NCBI GenBank assembly: GCA_947846985.1
Contig: CANTUZ010000011.1
Location: 28,825,589-28,889,588, forward strand
Source: Fratercula arctica
Taxonomy: Eukaryota; Chordata; Aves; Charadriiformes; Alcidae
Direction: 5' to 3'
DNA length: 64,000 nt
Position numbers and translations under genes: made by a program. The notes below the pieces were generated by a model. It was not told where the DNA came from and searched no databases. It worked only from the letters and a program-made list of their open reading frames with translations. Shown here piece after piece: positions 49,957 through 63,022 of this stretch; the first letter of the stretch is position 1; every line of letters starts with the position of its first letter.

Positions 49957-52900
49957 ATGAGCTGGTTCAACGCCTCGCAGCTCTCCAGCTTCGCCAAGCA
50001 GGCACTGTCGCAGGCCCAGAAGTCCATCGACCGGGTGCTGGACATCCAGGCCGAGGAGAGCCCCTGGCCCGACGCCGTCATCCCCGACTACGGCGACGGT
50101 AAGCGCGGGCGGGCGGCCCTGGCCGTGCCCCCAGCCCCTTGTGTGGGCCGGGCCGCCTCACCTCACGTCCTGCTGAGGGCGGTGCCTTCCCCTCCCCCGC
50201 CTCCTCCGCCCCCCTCCCCGGTCTCCCCCGTAACCCGGGCCGGGGCTTGCGCCTGTGGGGGTCCAACCGGCCCCTCCTGCCCAAAGCCCGTTCTGCAGCG
50301 CCTGTGGTGCTTCTCGTCCCCCCCTTCCAGGTGAAGGAGGCACAACACTGGCAAAAAGCTGAGGAAGCCTCAGCAGCACAAGCGATACCTGGTTGTTGTC
50401 ACTAGTGTCGTGCTTTGGGCAGCTCTATGCTTCATACCCGTATTTCTTAAGGTATTGTTTTTTTGCTGAGGGACCAATAGGTGATAAAAACCTGTTTCTT
50501 AATAAAAAAGGGGAGATTATGTTCTTTCTATGCATGGATTCACATTTTGGCAGGAAGAGCAGAGTACAAGTTGAAAGTCTGGTCTACATAAACCAAGTAA
50601 AGTTTCCACTTTTTGTGGCGTTAAGTTCATGATTCTCCAGCATCTGTTGAAAGGAATGTGTTGGTGGAAAAATTGTCACAGTTTGCTTATGAGGAAGTAT
50701 CTCCTTGGTACGTGTGCTAGTGCAGAACCTGAAAGAATGATTAGTCCTAAATTGCTGTTTGGAAATGAAGGAGCAAAAAGGAGCCATCTTGTTAGAAACT
50801 TTTTTTCCTCCATAGATAATAGCTTAAAGATAAGAATGAATGAAGAAAAGGATGGGAAACTAAGTTGTCCAGAATTGGTGTCCTCATTGCAGCTGTATCT
50901 AGAAGAAATGTATGTCTTTGTAGGATGAGGTTATTTCCAGGTATACCCACAGCAGAGTTAGATTTCTGAAAACTAACAACTGAAAATGTTTTCTAGGTTG
51001 GCTGCTTAGCAAAGTGTATGGTCAGTTTGGCATGTCTTTGTCCCTTTGTGGGAGCAAGGGCTCAGCAGTTACTTAAGTAGTCCGATATCGTCTTAAATTA
51101 CAGGAATTGTTTATAGAAGGCTGTGTCATGCTTAAGTTTCTTAAAACTTTAGACTTGTCCAAACTTTTTTTGAAATGTAATTTATATCTTAGAATTTATA
51201 GTAGCTCTGTAATTCATAAGGAAAGCAGCAAAGATCAGTCTGCATCTATTTTTCAGGGAAAACATATTTGTTCATAAAAGAAGTAAAAATATTTTCTGCA
51301 TGTTACAGTTCATTTACAGGGCTTTTTCTAAAGCTATTGAATCATGGACAAGGTAGTAATAAATCAGATGTTTGTAGTATTTTTGGTAATGATGGCAGCA
51401 GTTATCTGAATTTGAGATCTTTAGGCCAATAGCTATCAACAGTTTGTGAAAGTGGTAGTCTGCTTTAAGTATTATAACTTGGCATTTTTAAATAGATGCT
51501 ACTGTATAAAGTGAGCTTGTTTTTAAGTAGCCTGAAATTGTTACATTATCCAGATTATGTTTGTAGGTACAAAATCAATTTTTTGACTTATCTTTCTTAC
51601 TTGGGAAATTTGATGCTGAAATTCTTATTATCCTTGCTGTTTACAACTCCTGGAAAACCTGCAAGAAATACAATAATAAAAACTGTTGACGTTGTTTTAG
51701 GCTACCTTCAGTACTAATCATTGTCGTGGTTTAACCCTATCCGCTTGCTTACTCCTCTCTGCCCTGTGGGATGGGGAGGAGAATTGGGGGGAAATTAAAA
51801 TGCTTGGGTTGAGATAAAGACAGTTTAATAGGACAGCAAAGGAAGAGAAGATAATAATTATAATGAAAGAATGTACAACATGAGTGATGCACAATGCAGT
51901 TGCTCCGTGCCTGTTGACCAATGCCCAGCCCATCCTCAGCTGTGATACTGGATCCCTCCCCTCGGCCAACCACCATTTATTTGCTGAGCCTTACATCTAT
52001 GGTATGGAATATTCCTCTGGCCAGTTTGTCCTGTCTGTGCTCTCTCTCAGCTTCTATGGGAAGCTGAAAAAGTCCTTGACTGATTAGCAACAACTGAAAA
52101 CATTAGCGTGTTATCAACATTATTCTCATCCTAAATCCAAGACATAGCACTATACCAGCTGCTAGCAAGAGAATTAACTCTAGCCCAACTGAAACCAGGA
52201 CAGTAGTTGTCCACAGGAGAAGAAAACTCTCAGCTGGGCTGCTGACAGTGTGTATTGTCAGCTTCTTGCTGTTGCTTGGTGTGTGAGGGGAAAAATACGA
52301 AGCCTGTCACAAACTGAAAGGCCAAGAACCCTTCTTATAGTGTGAATTCCACAAATGTTTCAAGCTTTTTCCTCAGTTTTCTGTATGGTGTGTGAAGTAT
52401 TTGTGTGCTACTGGCAGATAACTCTTAAGACCTAGTAATTGTTTCCTCCTTTTGTAATCTGTATAATTCTACACTATTAAACTACAGTTTTTCAGACTGT
52501 TTTGCCTAGCCTCCTCTCACTATAGGAAGCAGGAGCCCCCATTCCCTTTTGCTTGTTCCCTTGGCAAAGGAAATGCTTGCTTTTTGTGCTCGAATAGGTT
52601 TCAGGTTTACCCTTATAGCTTTCAGAATGCTGCGTGGGCTTGTTTCCCCTTCCCAGACCCTTCTCTCCATCTTCTTTCTGAAATTCTCACTCTTGGATTT
52701 ACTGTTGCATTTGTGTGTGGTTTCTTTCTGCTTTTGCTTAAGTTCCTGTTTTAACAGGGAGGGAGTGAGTTGGTTACATTCAGGTACTCCTGCTTTCTAG
52801 AAGTGTCTGTGTCCACCTTAAGTCTTTGTGTCTCCCTTAAGCTTCTTTCGCTTTGTCTAAAAATTGGTTCCAACCTTTGTAAGGAAGTAGTAACAAAAAT

Positions 52901-55900
52901 AATGCTGTTTGTGATCACGTATAATATTCACTTTATGTTATATGATATTGAAAATATTTTTTCTGAATTGTTGCATCTAAAAAGACAAATACTGAAAAGT
53001 AATACATTTTAAGAGTTCTTGACCTATTTCTTTTTTTATTGTTTTAGGAACAAATTCCCTCATAAGTGGAGGATGGGATACTTCTTCCTGGGGCTTAAGT
53101 TCGAATACGGAACCACAGAATCAGCCAATATCACCAACAGCAATCACTAAGCCAGTGAGGAGGACAGTAGTAGATGAATCTGAAAACTTCTTCAGTGCCT
53201 TTCTTTCTCCGACAGATGTTCAGAGTATACAGAAAAATCCAGTCGTGTCCAAACCTCCAGCCAAATCACAGCGACCCAAAGAGGAGGTGAAAAGCACTTT
53301 AAAGGAGTCTCAACACCCCAGTCAGCTGGAAGTACCAGTGACAACAGAGACAGAAGTGAAGGATTCCTCTGTAGCTGGCCTAGTGGACTTGAAAAACCTC
53401 GATATTCCCAAGGAGAAATTAGAAGAGAAATCTGTACTTAAATCTAATGCCAAGCATGAAGAAAGCACAAATGAAGTTACTGACAAAAAGGTGTCTGCTC
53501 TAAATCTGGAAGTACCTGAAGATGCTCTTAATGAAAAGTCCAGTGTAGGAGGGGATGTAATGGGAGGTGCATCGGAGACCACTTCGCAGCCTCTTAGTGC
53601 AGGTACAAAAGATGTGGGTTTGGAAACTAAGGAGCGAAAGACTGAGGATAGGCAAAGCAATACACCATCACCTCCAGTTAGCACTTTCTCCTCCGGGACA
53701 TCCACAACTAGTGATATTGAAGTTCTGGACCATGAAAGTGTAATAAGTGAGAGCTCAGTAAGTTCAAGACAAGAAGCCGCAGATTCAAAATCCAGTCTTC
53801 ATCTAATGCAAACATCATTTCAGCTTTTATCTACATCTGCCTGTGCAGATTATAATCGTTTAGATGACTTTCAAAAAATGACCGAGAGCTGCTGCTCCTC
53901 TGATGCTTTTGAAAGAATTGATTCATTTAGTGTACAGTCTTTAGATAGTAGAAGTGTAAGCGAAATAAATTCAGATGATGAGTTATCAGGCAGAGCTTCT
54001 GCTTCAGCATCTGTTGCTGTCAGTCCTTCTGCGCCAAAGACAGAAATGGTTGATGCCCTGAAAAATAAATCTGAAAACTTGAATGACGCTCCTGTTTTAC
54101 ATGCTGAGGAAGCTGAGATGGAAGAGAGTGGGAGAAGCGCGACCCCTGTTAATTCTGAGCAGCCAGATGTTTTGGTTGCCACTGTGCAAACTGTTGAAGA
54201 GCAGATTGCGGAAGAGGAGACTGAGCCGCAGCAGGATGCTGTTGAAAAATTGTTAGAAGAGGACACTGAAAAGCAAGAGCTTAAAAAGGTAACATGTAAA
54301 CATGTTTTGCAAACACACCCTTTTTTCCAAACAAATTAAACTCCTATCATCTCCTTATGTACGTATTAGCTTCACCTTATTTGAATTAATTAATTGATGC
54401 TGAACTACCTTACCTTGTAGAAAACTGTCCTTGATATTCTGCAGTGGAATAATACTGGTGAAATTTCTGATCAAATAGCTTCAGGTTGCACGTAATCCAC
54501 CTAGTTATTATTGTTAATTGTGAGTAGTGCTAGTAAACAGGAAGCCTTGATAGGTCAAATGTGTTATTTTAATTCTTTGTTGTAATTTTTTTTTCTGTGA
54601 AAGGTGAAGGAGATTCCGAAGTATTTTAATTTGAAATATGAAACTACAAGCCTTTAGTTTTTCAGCAATGATCAAGATAATATTTTGCAAGTGTTTTTTC
54701 CACAGACTTAGAAACCCTCAAAACTTGATTACATTCCAGGAGCATTATGTATGTTCTTTGAGGATAGCAGTAGTTACTGTAAATGAGGGCTTTTTATTAG
54801 ATAAATTAATGGGGTTTTTTAGCAGAAATAATATTTACTTTTAAAAGGAAGGTATGCTAGGCTTTTTAATGAAGAAGATAAGCATAGTTATGAATAGTGA
54901 ATAGATAAAAGAAATTTGTATGGCTAGTTTAGATGAATAGAATGACTAGAAATATGGCAAAGTAGGATACTCAAGTGTATGGAAGGCTAAACTGGAGCTT
55001 TGAAGCCATGTGTTTTGTCCAGTTCCACCAGCGTATTGTGTGGACTATCTTTTTCCATTTCCTTTGTCACCTTCCTGTCTGTCTATCCTTGTTTTTAATT
55101 TCTGAGCTCCTTTGACACGTGTTCTGTTTCCTTGCATTTTGCTTTGCTCATAGTCTGTGTGCCTAATATGTGACATAAATGTGCCCTACTCATGGCCTTG
55201 CCCTGTAGGCATGTTTGCAATACTGATGCTGTTTCTAACAGTAATAAGGGAAAAGCAGTTGCTTATGAGAATTCATAAGACCCCAATGTAATCTGTGTTG
55301 TAGGGAAAACATTTTTTTGTGTAAAGCATAGAGAATGTCAGTGTACATTTCTTAGGGAGCTCCAAAGCCATGGACTGTCATCCATAAGTTTTCCTAACTT
55401 AAATGATTATAGATTATAATGGACCATGGCAAATTTTGTCTTTCATTGGCCATATTGATCTACACTTACAGAATCTGTTTCATTTGCTTATATTTCTATA
55501 TTTGCATGTATATTTGTGTTAATTCTCTATATTTAGCTTTCTAAAATCTGGTATTAAAAATTATTCTGATGGTGTGACCTGAGATCTCTTGACCCTCCCT
55601 GAAAGTTTTTTTTCCCTCATCTGATGCTGTTTTGCTGCTTTGTGCTAATATTTCACAGAAGAGACCTTCCAACGTAAATTATTCTGTGATTCTGTAAAGG
55701 GTGGTACAACGAGCACTGGGAGTCTTAATGGTTAATGTTAGCTGTAGTTTTATAGGTTATCAGCTCTGTTTTAAAACTTAATTTATAATGAAATATATTT
55801 TATTTCATGATTTTGTTGAGGAATTTAGCTGAACCACATGTGCTTACTTAGTAGGATTTCTACACCTGTAGAAAACAGGTGTCCTGTGTTTAGATATTGC

Positions 55901-58900
55901 GTAGTTCTAAATTAATGTGGCAGAAATGTGGTAATCTTCACTGGCTTTGACCTTAAATTCCTGAAAACATTGACAAGTTTAGCTTTAAATAGTGTTGGGA
56001 GGGAATGGTTGGGGGGAAAGGGGAAGCCTGCCCCTCTTGTGTTTTAATTGTCCCATTCATCTGATCTTTATCTGTAAAAACATTGTCCAGATGATTGATT
56101 CATTAACTGAGAAACTGGAGAAGAGGGAAATACAGTTATTAAGTACTAGTAAAGAAAAGGCGCGCCTGGAAGAAGCTTATGATAACCTAAAAGAGTAAGT
56201 ATGAAAATATACACAGTAGTGGGTGTAACTGTAACTTTGCTGTGGTACAATCAGTAGACAATATTGTAAAACAAGTAGCTTTATAACTAGAACAAAAAGG
56301 TTGCAAGGGATGTGCGCTGTTTGGGAAAGGTGGAAATAATGATTGCATGTACTGTGATGGTATTTTTTTAAAGACACATTACTTCTTGGGACCAAAATCT
56401 CTTTTGGGAAGAGGTTGGTGAAAGATTTTTCAGTGAGTAAGCAGTAGGAATAATGAACAGATGTGTAGAGTCAGACTTGGTTATTAATAAAGATCTTTGT
56501 TATAAGACTGGATTCAGCTATTAAGGGAGGCTGACTTTTCTGATACAGATGGATGAACTTGATTTACTAAGTAATTTACTGACTAAAATCGAGGCAGTGA
56601 AAGTGTGGTGGAAGGGCTGGTTGTAGGGAAAAACTTGAATTCCGTATTTAATTTATTTAAAAAGAAAAAAAAAAAGTGAAAAGTTGGATTTACCAGTTTA
56701 CTAATCAAATATCAAGTTTACAAATGTACAGATTACTATGTAATGACTAAGTTGATCTTAACTTACTATATAATGACTTACTTGATCTTAATACATTTAA
56801 TCATTTGCCCTGTATATGATACAGACTATGGTTAATCAGAAAGAACATGATTAAAGGGTAAAACATTTAAGGTAAATTAAGCATTTCATTGTTTTCATGG
56901 GTAAATTACTAAATTAATAAAGATCTTTGATTAGTACTTCTAATATGGATGTGTTTTTTGACTCTTGTTAATGTGTGTAAAATAAAAAAAACAAAACACA
57001 TTTTAAAAGCATTTAAGACAGCCTGTCTCAAACTGCTTGGAATGTCGCATAACCATGCAACTGTTCTGCAATGTTAATTTTAAATGTAGTGAAATGTTTA
57101 GAATGAAAGAAGAGAGCAGTAGTCTTTCATCTCTTAAAGAGGAGTTTGCTCAGCGAATTGCGGATGCTGAAAAGAAGCTTCAGCTAGCCTGCAAGGAAAG
57201 AGATGCAGCAAAAAAGGTAATTTGGCTTTTTAGTGAAATTAATGTTTATTATTTTAGAACAAAATTATATTTCTTGAGGTAGATTAATAAAAAAATTAAG
57301 CTAGGGAAAGCTAGATGACCTTTAAAGGTCTCTTCCAACCCAATGCATTCTATGATTCTAAAAGCACAAGACTAACAGGTGCTATTTCATGGTATTAGTA
57401 ACTAGCATAAGTTGATTCTAGCCTTCCAGGCTGCTTGTTATTTCCTTGTGTTGACACAAGTATTCTTGCAGCTGTGTTGTCAACCAAATTAGGGAAGTTA
57501 AAGTTAGTCTGGTTTGGGGGAGAAAAAGGTTTAGCATCTGCTTTCCTTTCCCTTGTACCCATATATGCATTTGCATTGGTGTGAGAGAGAAGAATGGCCT
57601 GGGGGTGTGGGAAGTGGCAAAGAATGGGAGTGGCTTCTTTAGAGGATTAACTGGTAGGCAAACTAGGGACTGAAGACTGATTGGTTTGGAATGGGCAAAG
57701 AAGTCTGAAGCAACGGAGTTTATGGATTTTAAATGTTCATGACCTGGTGTCACAGCATTACATTTCTCTAGCTTATTGCTAGTCTCCAAAAAGTAAATTC
57801 AAATCTGTAACTGGAAAAAAAATATTTCACAATTGTTTTGCCACTGTATGTGTCACTGTGTTGCCACAGTAGTAAGTTGGAATAGAAGAAATATTTGGTA
57901 TCTGTGTGTGAATATAACAGTTTGGTTTTAATATATTGCAAAAGTTTAAAGTATAGAAAGTGAAATGGAAGAAGGAGTTGGAACAAGTTGTACAGAGAAT
58001 TTATGCAGTCTCAATCCTTAGAAGTTTTTAAAACTTGATGGAATCAGATTTGATCAGATAATCCCCAGAGTTCTCTTCCAACCTAAATTGTTTTTGGAGG
58101 AAAGACTTTTGAGAGGAAGTGGAGAATAAAAGGGTGATCAGTGTAACTTACTGTGCATTTATGCATAAATATATTTTAATAAGTGGTCCTAAGTATTTAT
58201 CCTATTATTTAGGAAGTAAAGACTGTTAAAGAAGAATTGGCTACTAGACTTAATACTAATGAAACTGCCGAATTACTGAAAGAAAAAGAAGAGCAAATCA
58301 AAGGATTACTGGAGGAAGGTGAGAATTAAAAAAAAAAAATAATAGTAAGAATTTGTAGAATAATTTGAAATGTACTACCTTCACATATGAGCCTTCTTTA
58401 TGTGAGGGGGTGGGGGGGAAACCCTTATTTGAGGCATGTTAGATGTTTCTGAACATTTAAACCACCTAGTTAACAGCAAAGAGCAACAGGAGTAATCAGT
58501 TGAATAGAGGTGGCTGGAGGGGTACTTTCTGCAGCATGTGTTAAAGGTCCTGTGAGATAAAACCAGCATGCAGTACAACACTCCGTGTTCCATTCAGCAG
58601 AAATCTAAGTAGGGCATTATTCAAGGCATTTCTACAGTGTCTCCCTTACTGCTTTTTAATTTTGAAAGTAAAATATAGTTACTAAATGAGCAGGCCATTT
58701 TGATTTTTTTCCTATCCTACGTCACTATAGCTTAGTATATCAGGGTTGTCTCAGGATAAGGCAGATTTAAATCTTAAGAACTTGCATAAAAAAATATAAA
58801 AGTAAGTATTTCAATATATATTTGCTTATTATTTTTACGGTACTGAAGAGCAGAGGGAGGTGTAAATAGAAACAGTTCATAGAATAATAGCAATATGCAC

Positions 58901-61900
58901 TAGCTTTATGTTAATTTTCTTCACAGGAGAAAAGCTTTCCAAACAGCAGCTGCACAATTCCAACATTATTAAGAAATTAAGAGCCAAGGAGAAAGAGAGA
59001 GAAAATATTAACACAAAACAGAACAAAAAGATTAAGGAATTGGAAGAGGAGTTGCAGCATTTAAAACAGGTGAGATGTAAAAAATGTTTTGGGTTTTTTT
59101 TTTTTTTTTAATAAAAATAAATATTAGCTGCAGAGTAGCCTTTTGGCGAGGCTCTAGAAAGAAAAATCTCTTGGAAAAGAAAAAAATCTGTCTATTTCAT
59201 ATTATTGGAATGCTGTGATGCGATTTCTGGGTGTATTCTCAGAGCAGTTTACAGCTGTAGCCAGTTATCTCTCCAGCTGCTTGTTTGCACTTGCACTGCA
59301 GGTTTTCAGGTGGGCTGGCCAAATTCAGTTCACTAAATTTCAGTTGGAAAACCTGTATCAGCAGAATTTGGGCAGGTTTTTTTGTTGTTCAGTTAGTGAT
59401 TGAATCAAGACCTTAGAGGCAGCAGACACAGTATGAGGAAGCATGTGAAACTGTGGTGAAGAGCCCCCTGCTTTGGGGAAGACCAGGGAGCAAAACCTTT
59501 CTCTTTTGGTGAAGTGTTAGATTGGTTTAGTAATTTTGTGTAAATTCATCCTGAATTGGTTGCCCCAGTTGTCGTTGTCCTCAGATGACTTTGTCTACCC
59601 CACATACTGCGATTAGTCTCACGCTTCTTGTTTGCACTCTAATAGGTGCTTGATGGCAAGGAAGACCTTGAAAAGCAGCATCGAGACAGCATTAAACAAC
59701 TGAACAGTGTTGTGGAGAGACAAGAAAAGGATCTGGCTAAATTTCAGGCAGAAGTGGAAGACCTCGAAGAACGGAACAGAAGTGTCCAGGCAGCACTTGA
59801 CAGTGCATACAAGTAAGCAGATATTTGCGTGCCTGTCTTCAACCATACATTCAGCTTCTGTGTCTGTTTCTTGTGCGATGCTTATGAAATGTTAATATAT
59901 AACAAAGTTATTCACGGTCACTGTTGGCATTGTATAAACTGGAAATGCATTGCTTTCTCCCCCCGCCTTCCCCAGGGAACTTGCCGATCTTCATAAAGCA
60001 AACGCTACAAAGGACAGCGAGGCACAAGAAGCAGCCCTAAGTCGGGAAATGAAGGCAAAGGAAGAGCTTGGGTTAGCTCTGGAGAAGGCCCAGGATGAAG
60101 CACGGCACCAACAAGAAGCTTTGGCAATTCAGGTGGGTCTTAAATGCAGTGAATAAATTTTTTTTCATTGAACAAATGAATGTACTTGGATGGTGTGTGC
60201 ATCTGATGTAATAAACCAGATGTAATATAAGGTGGAACTCATTTTTGTGTACTTAGCAAATAACCAGTGGATTTCTTTCCTGTGAACTTGTTCAGCCTTT
60301 AGTGGTAGTTGTGCTAAGCTTTAAATATTATTTTTATTTAAAAATACTTTTAACTTTACTTGTCTAAACTAAGTGACTTTGACAGGCTCTATGTTAAGTT
60401 TGTAGTGGTCTTACCATGGTGCAGAGTTCAAGAAATGTAATTGGACAAAATTTTTAGTGATAGATAAATGAGCGTAACTATTTGTGTGCGTGCAAAACTT
60501 GTAAATAGACATATGCTATCTAACAGTGTTTAAAAATGGTGTAGGACTAGCAATGGATAGGTGGTACTATAACTTTTGGGAAGGGATTAGTGACGATGTC
60601 TTTTTTATTTAGGTGGCAGACCTGAGGCTAGCGCTACAACGTGCAGAACAGCAGGCAGCGAGAAAAGAAGACTATTTACGCCAAGAAATCAGTGAACTAC
60701 AACAGGTACTATAGCAAACAGATGCTGACAACTTGTATCTGCAAGGAGGGCTTCTAAAAACTAAAAATGAAATGCTAGCATGACATTAATAGCCTGAAAA
60801 AGAGGCTTTCATTACCTGCAGTATTTGTCTGGTGTAGAACAAGAAGAAAAATATTAATGGAAATGGGTTTTTTAATCACATATTGAAAACAAAATCATAA
60901 TTTTTATGATGCCTTTTAAATCTAATGCTATTTTCCTAGTATAAGACAAAATACAGCCATTAAGTAGTAGGCCTCTAAACTTGCTAGCAAATACATTTTA
61001 CTCTTTAGGTGCTTCTTAAGAATGTTTGTCATGAAGGGCCTTGTTCTTAAGGTCCAGAAAATAGATAGATTGTTGCCAAAATGTTTCAAGTGATGTCCAG
61101 AGGGCTCTTGAGATGCAGATTTCTGGGCTGTTGCTCTATCATGTATCTAAAAATTTTAGGCCTCTATCTTGAAATTTCGTACTTTATTGTGAGTGTCAAC
61201 ATATAAATTTTAGAATATAAAGCAACTGCTACATGTTTAGCTGAATTCTGTATAAATCTTTTAATCCCTCATATGATTGTAAGGCTTAGTTACATTTAAT
61301 TTGTGGTTTCAGAGACTGCAAGAAGCAGAGAGCCGGAACCAAGAACTAAGTCAAAGCGTTACATCTGCTACACGGCCACTTCTCCGGCAGATAGAAAATC
61401 TGCAAGCCACACTAGGAGCGCAGACCTCTGCGTGGGAAAAATTGGAAAAGAACCTTTCTGACAGACTTGGTAAGACTTTTTTAGCTTTTACTGAACAATG
61501 AGGTTCTTGATGAGGATGTGAGATGGCTGAAAGTAAATGAAAAGGGCTTGACACTTGCCCAAAGCGTAGGTGGTAGGTCAGGAGTGATGAGCACAAAATG
61601 CATTTCTGTAAGGAAATGGTCTGTGGGGTATTCTGACAAGGTTCTTGGACAGATAATTCAGTGTTTCTCTTTGAAACACAGTGTAACATAAGATTGTAGG
61701 ACAGAGGTGTTAAGATGTACGTGTTCTTACAGCATCTAAAGGAAGGATGGATGCTGAGACATTGGAAGACCACCGGTATTTTCAGTTGTCAAGCCTGTTG
61801 CTTAGATTCTGTGTTGTAAAGGTTTGAATCATTTACTTAACCTAACTGCATAGGTCATGAGACATGTATTTGTTGATACAGCAGTAATCTATTACTTTAA

Positions 61901-63022
61901 ATGAAAAATGCATAAAATGGCCAAAGGTGGACCCAGAGAAATTGCTTCTTTTCTGGAAGCAATCTGTAGTTGTATGTTGTTGCATTCTGAAAGAGTATAC
62001 TGTCTCCTTGTTCTGCATTGTTCTTCTAACTCTGTTCTTCTAACCATATGGTGGAGAATACGTAATTCCCTTCACAACAGAAAACGGTTCTGGGTTTGGT
62101 TTTCTTTTTGGTTTGGTTTTTTGTTTTGTTTATTTGAAAAAGAAACATTAGTTTACTCTAAAAAATCTTAAATTCCATTTTGATGCTTAAATAATTGGCA
62201 CACGTTATAGATGTTTGATCAAAAAAGTAAAATTCCATGTTTTTCTTTACCTAATATTAGGCGAGTCTCAAACTCTTCTAGCAGCTGCTACTGAGAGAGA
62301 ACGGGCTGCTACAGAAGAACTTCTTTCTAATAAAATTCAAATGTCTTCTACTGAATCTCAGAACAGTCTTTTAAGGCAAGAAAATACGCGCCTTCAGGCT
62401 CAGCTAGAAGTGGAGAGAAACAAATTGAAGAAAATGGAAGATGAAAACAGTAGGTGAGTTGCATTTTTGGTTAACAGCATCTCTTTAAAATTGTAGTGAA
62501 CCAGAGTAAGCTGTCTCTGACATAACCATCTGCAGCAGATCTCTTTGCAAGTCAAAAGACTTGATTCTTTTGAGTGTTAATATGAGTATGAAAATGTTGA
62601 CGGGTATTAAGTTGCCCGGCTTGTTAAGGATATCTTGTTTCGTGCTGAAGATTGAAGCATGTTACTTTCATAATGGTTTAAAGTCTCAAAGCTATGTTTG
62701 TTTTGAAACTGTATCGATATCAAGTAAACATAGAATACTTATTTACTGACTTTCTCTATCTCTTTCCTCTTTGTAGGTATGAGGTTGAACTAGAAGGGCT
62801 CAAAGATGAGTATGCAAAAACCTTGGAAGATGCAAAGAAAGAAAAGGTATTGCCTACTTCAGCTTTGATCTACGTTATTGTTGAAGTCTGAGCTAACAGG
62901 AGGTTAACAACCTGTATTTATTTTTGTAGACGCTGCTAGCTACTCAGTTAGAAATGGAGAGGATGAAAGTTGAACAGGAAAGAAAGAAAGCAGTTTTCAT
63001 GCAAGAAACAGCAAAGGAGAAG
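49957..63022 (+). CDS. TMF1: TMF1 / ARA160 golgin, exons 1-13 (3' end outside window)
   Basis: TATA element modulatory factor, a Golgi coiled-coil tether that binds Rab6 and is also described as an androgen-receptor coactivator. Exons: 49957-50098, 53048-54288, 56091-56194, 57090-57216, 58213-58318, 58927-59069, 59646-59812, 59976-60132, 60613-60705, 61313-61469, 62261-62453, 62777-62846, 62930-63022; all phases agree, giving 931 codons so far (human protein 1093 residues). The start MSWFNASQLSSFAKQALSQA is the family N-terminus. Exon 2 is 1.24 kb and encodes a Ser/Glu-rich, poorly ordered region with the conserved ENFFSAFLSPTDVQ and RLDDFQKMTESCCSSDAFER. From about residue 463 the protein is continuous coiled coil. 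The C-terminal Rab6-binding TMF domain is not in this window. Confidence 0.97.
50099..53047 (+). other. TMF1: TMF1 intron 1
   Basis: Donor GTAAGC, acceptor tgttttag. It begins inside the CpG island and contains the antisense solo LTR at 51722-52202. Confidence 0.9.
51722..52202 (-). mobile_element. Solo LTR of an endogenous retrovirus, antisense in TMF1 intron 1
   Basis: A 481-bp block with TG...CA ends. Read on the minus strand it starts TGTCCTGGTTTCAG and ends TTAAACCACGACA. The start differs by one base in 14 from that of the LTR at 13414, which sets the orientation. The sequence is of a type common in bird genomes, with the segments AGCACTATACCAGCT and ACAACTGAAAACAT (plus strand). No internal retroviral sequence is present. 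The flanks (ATCAT before, GTAGT after) do not form a target duplication, so the copy is old, rearranged, or has altered ends. Confidence 0.8.
54289..56090 (+). other. TMF1: TMF1 intron 2
   Basis: Donor GTAACA, acceptor attgtccag. It holds a CR1 tail at 55656-55696; otherwise AT-rich with nothing recognised. Confidence 0.9.
55656..55696 (+). mobile_element. CR1 3'-tail fragment
   Basis: GAGACCTTCCAACGTAAATT followed by ATTCTGTGATTCTGT matches the CR1 3' end with its octamer-like repeat. About 40 bp in sense orientation. Confidence 0.7.
57305..57360 (+). mobile_element. CR1 3'-end fragment
   Basis: CTAGATGACCTTTAAAGGTC then TCTTCCAACC and ATTCTATGATTCTA are the CR1 3' terminus. It lies just after TMF1 exon 4, in sense orientation. 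Confidence 0.85.
57990..58092 (+). mobile_element. CR1 3'-end fragment, degenerate
   Basis: Contains the CR1-like blocks AATCCTTAGAAGTTTTTAAA and GATAATCCCCAGAGTTCTCT, then TCCAACCTAAATT. It is diverged and lacks the terminal ATTCTATGATT unit. It sits about 120 bp upstream of TMF1 exon 5. Confidence 0.7.
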
